DNA of 64,000 nucleotides from Bacteroidota bacterium (lineage in GTDB: Bacteria; Bacteroidota; Ignavibacteria; Ignavibacteriales; Ignavibacteriaceae), in contig JAKAGV010000008.1 of the NCBI GenBank assembly GCA_021815405.1, positions 62,001 to 126,000 on the forward strand. The letters are read 5' to 3'. The notes beneath the pieces were generated by a model, which saw only the letters and a list, made by a program, of their open reading frames with translations, did no database searches and had not been told where the DNA came from. The position numbers and the translations under genes were made by a program. Below, one piece after another: positions 27,801 through 36,448 of the stretch (its first letter is position 1; every line of letters begins with the position of its first letter).

Positions 27801-29856
27801 TGATTTTAGCAGTTCAGTATATACATCAGCCGGACCTGGATATGAAGGTACAAATACTTCTAAGATATTCGATCCGACAATTGCAAATTTCCCGTTAGCA
27901 AATGCAACAAAATATTATTGGAAAATCGGTGCTTTCGATCAGGATGGCAATGAATATACATCAGATACTTATCACTTTACCACAATAATTGCAGCAATGC
28001 CAACTTTGCTTTTACCGGCAAATGGAGTTGAACTTGGCGGAGCTTCCACAATATTTAGCTGGTACACACTGGTAAGCGGGATACAATTTGAACTTCAAAT
28101 TTCAACTTCTTCTGATTTTAATTCTTTCGTAATAGACACAACTACGGCAAACACTTTCGTTTCAGTTGATAACACCAATTTTGCGCTGGGAACAACTTAT
28201 TACTGGAAAGTAATCTCTAAGACAATTCCGGTTTCCGGCAATCCTGTAATAATTAATTATTCAGGCACACGAAAGTTCAGTATGGAAGGATTACCTAAGC
28301 CTATCGCTTATTACCCGGTAAATAATGCTTCGGTCATTTCCAATCCCCCGACAATGAACTGGTATGTTCTCAGTATAAATCCAAAGGTAACTGAATACCA
28401 CGTTAAATATAGTACAACTCCTAATGACGGTTCATTAACTTTTCCGACAACTTGCACTGACACAAAAGGTGAATTCAGTACCGGAACTACTGATTCATAT
28501 TCGGTTATACCTCATGCATTAAAACCCGGCACAAAATATTATTGGTCGGTAGCTTCCTCTGACGGAACACATGAATCGGCATATTCCGATGAGACAAGCT
28601 TTACGGTTTTTGGAAATGTTCAATTTGCTGTCTGCTATCCATCATATCCAACTGGCGGCGCCCAATTGTTTACCAATCAACCGACTTTGTATTGGTTTAC
28701 AAATATGTTTGCGCCTGGGCTTCAATATCAAGTAAGATATAGTACAGACCAAAGTACATGGACAAAAACGAAAGCTAATAAAATTTTTACAACATCATAT
28801 ACTTTCCCCGATGAACTTACTGCTAACAGCCATTATTACTGGCAAGTACGCGCTTCATTTGATGGATCGAATTGGGGACCGTGGTCTGCATCAGGAGACT
28901 TCTTAACTCCTGCAGCAAGCTCAAATGCTTCTGTACCTGTACCGCTGCCGATGTTTCCATCATGGGGAAATGTTGTAAGTACTGTAAGCCCTACCCTGTC
29001 ATGGCTAGCTTTTTCTTTTAGTCCTTTAGAATATCAGGTAATATGGTCTACAGATCCGACACTAACTGGTGGAGTATTATCCGTAGCAGTTGACTCGAGT
29101 GCATGGACAAGCTCGGATAGTTATGCGTTATCCGGTTTAACTCAAGGAAGTCCGTATTACTGGCAGGTAAGGTCTAGATCAGCAAGCGATAACAGTTTGG
29201 TATCTGCATGGTCAACTCTAGCATGGTTCATGACTTCACCTGGAGCCTCAACAGCAGTTGTTCCAATTGCAGGAAATCCAATCGGCGGAAGTCCAATACA
29301 GAGTAATTCAACTACATTATCATGGGTAATAGCAGCTCCAAGTTCATCAGCATTGACTTATGATGTGCAGTATTCAAAAAATAAAGATTTCAGTGATGCA
29401 GTTACAATTACTAGTCTGAAAGAAAATAATGTAACGATTAATAATCTTGCGAACGAAACAACATATTATTGGAGAGCATTGTCGAAGACAGACAGCGGCA
29501 ACGCCTCTACTTATTCAGCACCGGCTACATTTAAAACCACAAACGTAACTGCAGTTGAAAAGGAAAATGTTGTTCCGAAAGAATTTTCGATCAGCCAGAA
29601 CTATCCTAATCCGTTTAATCCAACGACTGCAATTGTGTATGCAATACCCAAAAATACTTTCGTCAGCATCAAGATATATAACATGCTGGGACAGGAAGTG
29701 AAGACACTTGTGAATAGTCAAATGCAAGCCGGTACTTATACTATCCAGTGGAACGGCGATAATGAAGCTGGTCAGCATGTTACCAGCGGCGCGTACATTT
29801 ACAGGATAGTAGCTGGAAATAATATAGCGGTAAGGAAAATGCTTTTAATCAAATAA
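24856..29856 (+). CDS. Giant type IX-secreted surface protein: alpha-toroid, beta-helix, FN3-like repeats, sorting domain
   Basis: A 1666-residue exported protein with a signal peptide (about 1-25). Residues 75-400 look like a prenyltransferase/squalene-cyclase-type alpha-toroid with repeated GGW/GGF turns (TDGGWDW, PSGGFCSS, ASGGWVYND). Residues about 400-920 form right-handed beta-helix blocks with NxF/NNxF rungs and two NYW/NWW-NxxSGP caps. About 935-1560 holds six FN3-like modules with recurring PTLSW and YYWxV motifs. The end (about 1570-1666) is a T9SS sorting domain: NYPNPFNPTT, the SIKIYNMLGQEV block, an AGTYTIQWNGDN strand, the SGAYIYRI motif and a final KMLLIK. The family goes through the outer membrane by T9SS and is anchored or released there. 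GGAGG lies six bases before the ATG. Carbohydrate binding or lyase-like activity is possible, but no active site is identified. Confidence 0.85.
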   Translation: MRTKLYNFILVGIVLLASMATCFGQVPNTKQKSANNLLLPVHIKMHILLSNKSKTIQSNISRKTTAIGNPVDFNSALIAGANYLKNAQSSTDGGWDWILKAPNFTHSGSPSADNLYGVTALGLYYAFLRTNDASYKTAMTNAANAMIANNNVKDASAIKFLLLYNALPGISGTTYQDAAKSIYDAQVAAHGGTATSLAEYIRDQRGIVQGYHDGIIGWDLGAWAVAAQMLYQKFGGTYNNDAASIAEVAYYASFVSNTDYFDLTRCAGWDPTYSNEDYWWYNLGISGLIDAFNASGAHTNEIPGLITKLENSQAPSGGFCSSYGVHTDDEDWQTTAYVIMSLSNLDPTSYKNEINHGVYYLASTQDASGGWVYNDNTNYPEIAGECTNAIYFGQNANTVWVDASFTSSSCAGHFWGYDAFSNITDGINGVISGGTVNVAAGIYKEQLNITKGLTLTGDVSHPDNVIIDGENKTNLTNDGQVRIYNPTGSVIFEGFKIINTGTHGGEYFAVLTKGDVARTIQDCKIIGHGASVGLGDDYGMWANGGSGELTIKDNYFNNTYHGILLERQSGASTISGNTFDNLFTGTLNGVKYGGRAIEAINYGTSDITSLQKISNNQFINFKSTGVQISGGFSGQTSKKFTNVLIENNDFDFSTTDITNLNGAIYLTNPLNNDVNGGVTAVIKDNTFHVPSGNGLQVYGLNGTITCNNNSFEGNGKYGVKADQSLGTAIDATLNWWNNASGPYNAATNPLGTGDSVTNNVVYSPWLGNKTDAPHDANHPWTWYINSGSIDNVVNTALAGDTIIVLPGTYDAFTIEKPLVLNGSGNVFINHGSPAITVSSTGVTIIGFTFNFDAAFYAIRINNGAYNVTIHNCKFMNLNGSGATGYGVVNQGSGIVDATYNYWNSSTGPTIASNANGTGSIASVTGSGKLYYFPWYKDAGLTTLSAPALVSPSNGLTGVSVVPTLSWTSIGAASYKLYVSTVSDFSSSVYTSAGPGYEGTNTSKIFDPTIANFPLANATKYYWKIGAFDQDGNEYTSDTYHFTTIIAAMPTLLLPANGVELGGASTIFSWYTLVSGIQFELQISTSSDFNSFVIDTTTANTFVSVDNTNFALGTTYYWKVISKTIPVSGNPVIINYSGTRKFSMEGLPKPIAYYPVNNASVISNPPTMNWYVLSINPKVTEYHVKYSTTPNDGSLTFPTTCTDTKGEFSTGTTDSYSVIPHALKPGTKYYWSVASSDGTHESAYSDETSFTVFGNVQFAVCYPSYPTGGAQLFTNQPTLYWFTNMFAPGLQYQVRYSTDQSTWTKTKANKIFTTSYTFPDELTANSHYYWQVRASFDGSNWGPWSASGDFLTPAASSNASVPVPLPMFPSWGNVVSTVSPTLSWLAFSFSPLEYQVIWSTDPTLTGGVLSVAVDSSAWTSSDSYALSGLTQGSPYYWQVRSRSASDNSLVSAWSTLAWFMTSPGASTAVVPIAGNPIGGSPIQSNSTTLSWVIAAPSSSALTYDVQYSKNKDFSDAVTITSLKENNVTINNLANETTYYWRALSKTDSGNASTYSAPATFKTTNVTAVEKENVVPKEFSISQNYPNPFNPTTAIVYAIPKNTFVSIKIYNMLGQEVKTLVNSQMQAGTYTIQWNGDNEAGQHVTSGAYIYRIVAGNNIAVRKMLLIK

Positions 29857-29870
29857 TAATTCTTGATTAT

Positions 29871-29898
29871 TCCCGATCCCGGAAATTCGGGATTGGGA
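29871..29898 (+). terminator. Hairpin after the giant surface-protein gene
   Basis: TCCCGATCCCG (29871-29881) pairs over 11 positions (one G-T) with CGGGATTGGGA (29888-29898), 14 bases after the stop codon. Only a short T-poor tract follows, so it may be a leaky terminator or a 3'-stabilising element before the small gene at 29951. Confidence 0.65.
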
Positions 29899-29950
29899 GT
29901 TCTTACTATCTAAAAAATTATTTGTTTATTAAGCTTTGAAGGAGATTAAA

Positions 29951-30064
29951 ATGTCTTTACAGTCAATTATTTTAAGCTCAGTAGTAATGTTCAGTGCCAC
30001 TGCTGTGGTAACTATTTTGGGCTCTTATGTTGCCTATTTAATAAAGAAATCAAAAAGAAGTTGA
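29951..30064 (+). CDS. 37-residue single-pass membrane peptide
   Basis: A short gene with an excellent ribosome site (AAGGAG, seven bases before the ATG). It encodes a hydrophobic helix (about residues 5-31) ending in a basic tail (KKSKRS). The strong SD, the clean stop and the isolated position between two hairpins support a real gene despite its size. It shows the same layout as the first 36 residues of the polysaccharide-locus protein at 7284-7790, with ILS near the start, a G-x-Y-x-x-Y motif and then a basic tail. I cannot name a function; small membrane regulators or subunits commonly look like this. Confidence 0.6.
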   Translation: MSLQSIILSSVVMFSATAVVTILGSYVAYLIKKSKRS

Positions 30065-30139
30065 TAAATTATTTATCAGAATAATTGGAAACTACATATA
30101 ACATATAAAAAAGTTTTTTTGAAATAATCAATAAATTTA

Positions 30140-30158
30140 ACTCAACTTTTGGTTGAGT
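30140..30158 (+). terminator. Short hairpin after the small peptide gene
   Basis: ACTCAAC (30140-30146) pairs perfectly with GTTGAGT (30152-30158) around a five-base loop. It is followed by CTGGTTTTAAT, a weak T-tract. Confidence 0.45.
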
Positions 30159-30183
30159 CTGGTTTTAATACTTATTCATCACA

Positions 30184-30217
30184 AGCCATTCTGGTATTTC
30201 CGGAATGGCTTTTTATT
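30184..30217 (+). terminator. Intrinsic terminator
   Basis: AGCCATTCTGG pairs with CCGGAATGGCT (11 bp with one T-G) around TATTT. It is immediately followed by a T-rich run (TTTTATTTTA). This is a good rho-independent terminator closing the surface-protein/small-peptide unit before the sensor kinase gene. Confidence 0.85.
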
Positions 30218-30301
30218 TTACTTTAATTTATCAACTAAATCACGCATTTTTATTATTCTTATTTTTAATATTATTTGGTTTATTAAAAAGTTACTAAAAT
30301 T

Positions 30302-31957
30302 ATGATAAAAGAGACTAAAGGATATCATCTAATTCTGCTTTTTATTGTATTTTACTTTTCCGCAAACTTGTTTGCACAAGATAGTACTAAACTCCGCTTC
30401 ATTGGAAACAGCAATGACTATCCTTACGAATTTATTAATAGTGAGGGTAAACCTGATGGTTTCAGTATAGATTTAATCAAAGCAATTGCCAAGGTAATGA
30501 ATACCGGAATTGATATTAAGCTTGAACCTTTAAAAAAAGTTAATAATGAAATTTTGTATGGAAACAACTTTGATATTTCAGCTATGTTTTATTCTGAAAA
30601 TCGGGAGCAATCCGTCAACTATTCTTCACCGGTCTTTTTTTCCGAAGCAGAAATATTTATAAAGAAAGAAACCAAAAATGTAAATTCAATTACAGATTTA
30701 ATTGATAAAAAAGTAGCTGTTGAGGAAGGATCATTTATACAAGAATACATAGAAAGAAATTTGCCCGGAATAAATCTTTTATTAATGGAATCTATTCCAG
30801 CGGCACTAGAAGCATTGTCTGAAGGTAAATGCGATGCAGTAGTTGCAGAAAAAAATATAAGTGTGAGAAGTATTGCAAACCTTGGCATTACCAATTTGAA
30901 AACTACTGCTTATCCTGTTATACCTCGTGAATACGGCTATGTTGTTCCGAAAGAAGACTCAGTACTTCTTTCAAACATAAATTTAGGATTGGCAGTTTTA
31001 AAAAATAATGGAACATACTCTGCCCTATTCAACAAATGGATAACGCAAACCGCGCCTAAAACTGTAGGCATTCAAACTATTTTTAAGTGGGGCATAATAA
31101 TCCTTGCAGTAATTCTACTTATAATGAGTATAATTTTCTTTTGGATAAAATCACTCCGAAGGCTCGTACACATTCGAACTCTTGATCTTCAAAAAGAGGT
31201 TGCTGAGCATGTTAAGACTGAACAGGAGTTAAAGATACAAAAAGAAAAGGCAGAAGAATCTAATCGGCTGAAATCGGAATTTTTAGCTCAAATGTCTCAC
31301 GAAATTCGAACGCCGCTAAATGTAATCTTAGGTTATATAAGCTTACTTGAAATTGAGCTTAAGAATAATTTGAAAGATGATTTGTTAGATATTTTTGACA
31401 GTATAAAAGAAGCTTCTCAAAGGCTGATGAGAACAGTTACATCTATTCTTGATATGTCGACACTTAAAGCAAAAAAGTATGAAGCGGATTTCGAAATCTT
31501 AAATATAAACGAAATCTTAAATAATCTTTTCGATAATTTTCATAATCTCGCAAAGAACAAAAATCTCAATTTCGAATTTAATCAGGAGCTTCAAAATACA
31601 TTGATTAAAGCTGATTACTATACAACTGTTAAACTATTTGAAAATTTAATTGATAATGCTGTTAAATTCACCAAGAACGGTTCAATAAAAATTGTAATCG
31701 GAAGTACTAATAATGATAAAGTAAATATCGAAATAATAGATACGGGTATTGGGATTGCAAAGGATTATATGCAAAAAATATTTGAACCGTTCACACAAGA
31801 GTCTACAGGTAATACTAGAAGATTTGAAGGCAATGGGCTTGGACTATCTCTGGTAAAAGAATATGCCGATATCAATAATTTCAAAATTAAAATTGAGAGC
31901 GAAAAAGATTCTGGTACGATTGTATCCGTACTTATTCATCCGATTAGTAAGAATTAG
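30302..31957 (+). CDS. Sensor histidine kinase with periplasmic amino-acid-binding-type sensor domain
   Basis: A 551-residue membrane kinase. A signal peptide (about 1-25) is followed by a family-3 solute-binding domain (about 30-248, starting LRFIGNSNDYPYEF and including VAVEEGSF), which would sense a small ligand in the periplasm. One membrane helix (about 262-284) and a coiled-coil linker lead to HisKA (MSHEIRTPLN, H333). The ATPase domain is complete: N-box NLIDNAVKF (N452), DTGIGI (D480) and GNGLGLSL. No receiver domain or adjacent response regulator is seen, so the partner is elsewhere. Its own terminator-separated position suggests a single-gene unit. Confidence 0.92.
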   Translation: MIKETKGYHLILLFIVFYFSANLFAQDSTKLRFIGNSNDYPYEFINSEGKPDGFSIDLIKAIAKVMNTGIDIKLEPLKKVNNEILYGNNFDISAMFYSENREQSVNYSSPVFFSEAEIFIKKETKNVNSITDLIDKKVAVEEGSFIQEYIERNLPGINLLLMESIPAALEALSEGKCDAVVAEKNISVRSIANLGITNLKTTAYPVIPREYGYVVPKEDSVLLSNINLGLAVLKNNGTYSALFNKWITQTAPKTVGIQTIFKWGIIILAVILLIMSIIFFWIKSLRRLVHIRTLDLQKEVAEHVKTEQELKIQKEKAEESNRLKSEFLAQMSHEIRTPLNVILGYISLLEIELKNNLKDDLLDIFDSIKEASQRLMRTVTSILDMSTLKAKKYEADFEILNINEILNNLFDNFHNLAKNKNLNFEFNQELQNTLIKADYYTTVKLFENLIDNAVKFTKNGSIKIVIGSTNNDKVNIEIIDTGIGIAKDYMQKIFEPFTQESTGNTRRFEGNGLGLSLVKEYADINNFKIKIESEKDSGTIVSVLIHPISKN

Positions 31958-32070
31958 TTACCGAATCATATGAGTTTATACTAACATGTAATCAACAAAA
32001 CATTTTCTAATATATTTGAAGATAAGTTTTGTTTATTTTTAATCTCAATAATCTAAATAGCAGGTAGTTT

Positions 32071-33468
32071 ATGCAGATACAATTTGTGGGCGCGGATAGA
32101 ACAGTTACTGGTTCAATGCATCATCTTATAATAAATGGGAAAAGTTTTCTTCTTGATTGCGGACTTTATCAGGGTAAGCGTAAAGAAGCTTTCGATATCA
32201 ATAGAAATTTCGATCTATTCAATCCAAAAGAAATAAATTCACTCATACTTTCTCACGCGCATATCGATCATCTTGGTAATATCCCAACTCTTGTTAAGAA
32301 GGGATTTGAAGGTCCAATCTATTGCACTTCTGCTACTAAAGATCTCGCCTTAGTAATGCTTAAAGATAGTGCTCATATTCAGGAAAAAGACGTAGAGTTT
32401 GTGAATAAAAAAAGAAAGAAACAGGGTAAAAACCCGTTTGAGCCCTTATACACTACTGCCGATGCCGATAATGTATTCCCTCTTCTTAATGAAAAAAATT
32501 ATCACGAAGAATTTGAAATAGATAATAATATAACTGTCAGGTTTTTCGATGCAGGTCATATCCTTGGCTCTGCAATTACTCTTTTAACAATAAAGGAAAA
32601 TGGAAGGACAATCAACTTAGGATTCTCAGGAGATCTTGGCAGACCAAACCTACCGATATTAAAAGATCCTGAAATAATTCCGGATGTCGATTACTTAATC
32701 TGCGAAAGTACTTACGGAGGAAGATTCCATGATAATATTGAAAGTACTAATGCAAAGCTTATTGAAGTAATTAACCGAGCCATTAGTCAAAAAGGGAAAA
32801 TCATTATTCCTGCATTTAGTCTTGAAAGGACTCAAGAACTTGTCTATGCATTCCACAAAATCTTTGAAACTTCAAAGGCGCAGCGGATTCCAATTTACGT
32901 AGACAGTCCACTTTCAACAAACGCAACAAAAGTTTTTAGGGAGCATCCGGAATGTTTTGATCAGGATACAATTCAATTTATGAAAAAGTACGAAGATCCT
33001 TTCGGCTTTAATAAATTAACTTATATAACTGATGTAGAAGATTCCAAGAAATTGAATGATGTTGAAGGACCGATGGTAATAATGTCTGCATCCGGTATGG
33101 CTGAAACCGGTCGAATACTTCATCACCTTGCTAACAATATTGAGAATGAAAATAATATAATTTTGATGGCAGGCTATTGTGCTGAAAATACACTTGGAAG
33201 AAAATTAATTGAAAAAGAACCGGTAGTAAAAATATTCGGCGATGAATATAAAGTCAGGGCAGAGGTCGTTGTAATGAACTCATTAAGCGCTCATGCAGAT
33301 TCTAATGAGCTTACGAGTTACTGTAATAACTTCGATAGGAAAAGAATGAAAAATATATTTCTTGTTCATGGTGACTTTGACCAGCAGCAGAAGTTTAGCG
33401 ATAGATTGAAATCAATTGGATTTGAAAAGATTAGTATTCCTGTTAGAGGCGATGTTTTCGAAATTTAG
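32071..33468 (+). CDS. Metallo-beta-lactamase/beta-CASP ribonuclease
   Basis: A 465-residue hydrolase of the CPSF73/Ysh1-like bacterial group acting on RNA. The zinc site is complete: LSHAHIDHLGN, DAGHILGS, SGDLG, and the late NSLSAHADSNEL. The beta-CASP insert shows PAFSLERTQEL, YVDSPLS and MSASGMAETGRILHHL. The whole protein is of the short form without KH domains, unlike RNase J. The final 17 bases overlap the start of the next gene, a lipoprotein, which suggests coupling but no functional link. Confidence 0.92.
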   Translation: MQIQFVGADRTVTGSMHHLIINGKSFLLDCGLYQGKRKEAFDINRNFDLFNPKEINSLILSHAHIDHLGNIPTLVKKGFEGPIYCTSATKDLALVMLKDSAHIQEKDVEFVNKKRKKQGKNPFEPLYTTADADNVFPLLNEKNYHEEFEIDNNITVRFFDAGHILGSAITLLTIKENGRTINLGFSGDLGRPNLPILKDPEIIPDVDYLICESTYGGRFHDNIESTNAKLIEVINRAISQKGKIIIPAFSLERTQELVYAFHKIFETSKAQRIPIYVDSPLSTNATKVFREHPECFDQDTIQFMKKYEDPFGFNKLTYITDVEDSKKLNDVEGPMVIMSASGMAETGRILHHLANNIENENNIILMAGYCAENTLGRKLIEKEPVVKIFGDEYKVRAEVVVMNSLSAHADSNELTSYCNNFDRKRMKNIFLVHGDFDQQQKFSDRLKSIGFEKISIPVRGDVFEI

Positions 33469-34429
33469 TTTTTTAATTATTTCAACTTTGTTATTTCTTG
33501 CAGGCTGTCAACGTGAAATTGACATGGTTCAACCTAGCAGCGATCTTCCGCCGGCTGTTCCTGTGGGGCTTATCGTTGCCTTCGCTGATGACGGCTCAGT
33601 CGGATTATTCTGGCAAAGTAATTCGGAACCGGATTTATATGGTTACAACATTTATAGAAGCACTGACAGCCTTCACTTTTCGGCAATTAATTTTACCTCA
33701 AATAATTACTATGTAGATGATTCGTTAAACTATAACACAATCTATTATTACCGTGTAACAGCAATTAACTTGGGTAACAAAGAAAGCCTTCCTTCAAATA
33801 TTGTCTCAGGAAAACCGATAAATCTTTATCCCCCTTCCCAGCCATTGGGACTAAGCATCAACGCCCGAAACTGGGAAGGAAATATGTCGGTCTATTTAAG
33901 CTGGAATCAAAATTATGAAGGCGACATTTATGGCTTTAATATCTATCGCAGTGTAAATCCCGGTTTTAACTCCGACAGCACAAATCTAATCGGATTTTCA
34001 AAAGGGATTGACTTTACCGATACGCTTAATTTAAAACTTTACACCCAATATTATTATAGGATTCGGGCTGTTGATAAAGGCGGATTGATAAGTACACAAA
34101 CGCCTGAAGTAAACGATGAGATTTACGGTGTCCCGCAGATTATTTTCCCACAAGACGATGCACAGACTTCATATTTCAGCAGCTTTGTTATAAAAGCAAT
34201 TGCGGTACCGGCAAACTATAAAATTGTCGTACAGGATAATAAATTTTTTGGTACGTTTTGGAGTACTAACTTTTCTTCCTCCGTAATCAACGATACGATT
34301 TCTGTAAGCTTTAATCCGGATTATATTAACACAGATGTACCTTATTATTGGCGAGTAGCAACCTACTCTCAAGGTGGCAGCCAGCCGAATAGCGTTTCAC
34401 CGCTTTATAAATTCATTATAAAACAGTAG
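33452..34429 (+). CDS. FN3-domain lipoprotein
   Basis: I start this at the ATG at 33452, which gives 325 residues with a textbook lipoprotein signal (LLFLAGC, C19). A TTG at 33416 would add 12 residues that spoil the signal. Two FN3 modules follow (about 40-125 and 130-230, with GYNIYRS, TIYYYRVTAIN, GFNIYRS and YYRIRAVD). A further beta-domain ends with PYYWRVATYS. There is no catalytic motif. The start lies inside the end of the beta-CASP gene, and the next gene follows by 49 bases, so the three probably share a transcript. Surface anchoring is likely; the partner is unknown. Confidence 0.8.
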   Translation: MFSKFSFLIISTLLFLAGCQREIDMVQPSSDLPPAVPVGLIVAFADDGSVGLFWQSNSEPDLYGYNIYRSTDSLHFSAINFTSNNYYVDDSLNYNTIYYYRVTAINLGNKESLPSNIVSGKPINLYPPSQPLGLSINARNWEGNMSVYLSWNQNYEGDIYGFNIYRSVNPGFNSDSTNLIGFSKGIDFTDTLNLKLYTQYYYRIRAVDKGGLISTQTPEVNDEIYGVPQIIFPQDDAQTSYFSSFVIKAIAVPANYKIVVQDNKFFGTFWSTNFSSSVINDTISVSFNPDYINTDVPYYWRVATYSQGGSQPNSVSPLYKFIIKQ

Positions 34430-34478
34430 TTTTAAAAAGTATTTAGTTAAAGATAAAATTTTTACGGAATTCTTTTTT

Positions 34479-36383
34479 TTGAACAAAACTGCTGCGATAA
34501 TAATTTTACTGACAATTTTTGTCTCGTCCGTTTTTGCTCAGGATCAACTTGACAGCCTGGAATATATTCAATCTACTATACCTCTAAATATCCTTTCAAG
34601 CGCCTTTAACAAACAGCTAAATACATTTAATCTGAATTCTGCTCTTAATTATTATTACAAAACTGGCGGACTGAATTTCTACTTAAATGAAAATTATAAT
34701 TCCACTTATATCCGTACGTTCAACGCCAGCAGCAGGGATCAGCACGCGCTTACCGCAACAAGTTCTTTTTCAATAAATCCAATATTTGGTTTCGGTCTTC
34801 ATTTAGACAATAATATTTATTCAGACAGCCGGCAGATAGATATAAATCAAGCATCTATGTCTGCGTTATCTGCTTTTGCTCAAATAAATCCTGTGGAAAA
34901 GGTCTCACTCTCCCCTTTTTTCGGATATGAAAATAACCAGCAGGTTGGAGAAAGCGATAACGGATATATGTACGGTGCCGAAGGATTATTAAATAATTAT
35001 AGCATTTCAAATTTTATATTGCTGTCCCAGTTGAAATTTCAAAACGAAGATATCTCTCCAAGAAAAAATACTTTAAGATATTTTAACTTTGAGGCGACTA
35101 ATTCCTTTGAAAATAATTTTTTGAATGTAGTCAACTTCCAATATCTTCAGAACAGAAAAGATTTTTATTTTATTGCTGATTCGGTTACTGCAAGTCAATT
35201 CGGAATTAAAAATAATATCCAAAGCAGGACAGAGACTAATAACATACTCCAGGATAAATTGAAGCTTGGAAATTTTCTAAGCTTGTTTACGCAGAATTTA
35301 TCCGGCATGATTTCATGGAGAACAATAGATAGGAACACGGAGTACAAATCATTAAAACTAATGTCTCCTGCTATATTTGATGATCAAATTAATGAGTTAA
35401 AAATCGAATTGGAATCCATAACAAATTTTCATTCTGAATTATTTGACGGAAATCTGAGATTTAATTATTCAGAAAGAGATGAACGGCATCAGGCAATTAA
35501 TTTTCCTGGCTCAAATCCTGTCTTCCTCCAAGAAAGACAAAGCCAGGAAAATCTGAAAAATAATGTATCCAAACAAATGACTTTATCTTTTATCGGAAGC
35601 GTTAATTTTTCACCTTCCGATAAATTAAATTTTAGCCTTTTCCAAAACAAACTTAGTTACGATACACCAAGCCCACTTAATTATGATGATAGAGATGAAT
35701 TGCTTTCAATTGCAAGACTCAACTATATAAAGACCCTAAATCCTTTTTTTGATATTTTTATTAACCTGGAAGGAACATATAATCAGATAGTTTATATTTA
35801 CTCTGAAGAAAGTTCGAATAATAATATTAACCGCATTCTGAATTTAACAACAGGCGGCACCTACAATGGTAAAAATGTTACTTCAACTAACAGTTTTGAA
35901 GTCTCAGCCAACTACACTGTTTACAATTTTGAAGACATTAATCCGAACTACCGAAGTTTTTCGTTTAGGCAATTTTCTGCAGTTGATTCTTCTGAAATAA
36001 AACTGACAAGAAGAGTAAGCATAGTACATTTTGGATATGTTAAATTATCTGAGCAGGGTGATCTTAAGTGGGCAACTTTTTCAACTCATCCAACAAGATA
36101 TTTGAAAGAGATCTACTCAGAACCTAAATTGGTTTTTAAGAATTTTTTCGGATCGATAGCACTTGGATTAAGGTTTTATTCTCTATCCACTTACAACTAT
36201 CAAGGATTACTAAAAGTACTGGACACTAAATATGTTAGCACCGCACCCTTGACAGAAATATCGGTTTTGATGAATAATACTTTAACAGTTAACCTTCTCG
36301 GTTGGTATGAATTTATTGTAATAAATAGAATTTCTCAAAAGCAGCAGGCAAATTTGAGTTTAAGCATGAATTGGAATTTTTAA
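34479..36383 (+). CDS. Exported protein of unknown function, probable outer-membrane beta-barrel
   Basis: A 634-residue protein starting at a TTG, with a clear signal peptide (about 2-20, ending VFAQD). No named family is recognised. From about residue 35 on, the sequence consists of short alternating hydrophobic/polar strands separated by Asn/Ser/Asp-rich turns. Aromatic residues sit at strand ends and the last strand finishes in MNWNF, the terminal-Phe pattern of outer-membrane barrels. No plug domain or TonB box is visible. It follows the FN3 lipoprotein gene closely. Together they might form a surface assembly, but this is an inference. Confidence 0.65.
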   Translation: MNKTAAIIILLTIFVSSVFAQDQLDSLEYIQSTIPLNILSSAFNKQLNTFNLNSALNYYYKTGGLNFYLNENYNSTYIRTFNASSRDQHALTATSSFSINPIFGFGLHLDNNIYSDSRQIDINQASMSALSAFAQINPVEKVSLSPFFGYENNQQVGESDNGYMYGAEGLLNNYSISNFILLSQLKFQNEDISPRKNTLRYFNFEATNSFENNFLNVVNFQYLQNRKDFYFIADSVTASQFGIKNNIQSRTETNNILQDKLKLGNFLSLFTQNLSGMISWRTIDRNTEYKSLKLMSPAIFDDQINELKIELESITNFHSELFDGNLRFNYSERDERHQAINFPGSNPVFLQERQSQENLKNNVSKQMTLSFIGSVNFSPSDKLNFSLFQNKLSYDTPSPLNYDDRDELLSIARLNYIKTLNPFFDIFINLEGTYNQIVYIYSEESSNNNINRILNLTTGGTYNGKNVTSTNSFEVSANYTVYNFEDINPNYRSFSFRQFSAVDSSEIKLTRRVSIVHFGYVKLSEQGDLKWATFSTHPTRYLKEIYSEPKLVFKNFFGSIALGLRFYSLSTYNYQGLLKVLDTKYVSTAPLTEISVLMNNTLTVNLLGWYEFIVINRISQKQQANLSLSMNWNF

Positions 36384-36448
36384 TTCAAATAAAACATTGA
36401 TAGTAAATGTTTTTTTATTATCTTCACCACAAAAAATTTTGAATTTTC

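Noticed and set aside
33416-33451. Upstream TTG start for the FN3 lipoprotein
   Set aside because: It would place a non-signal stretch before the lipoprotein signal and extend further into the beta-CASP gene.
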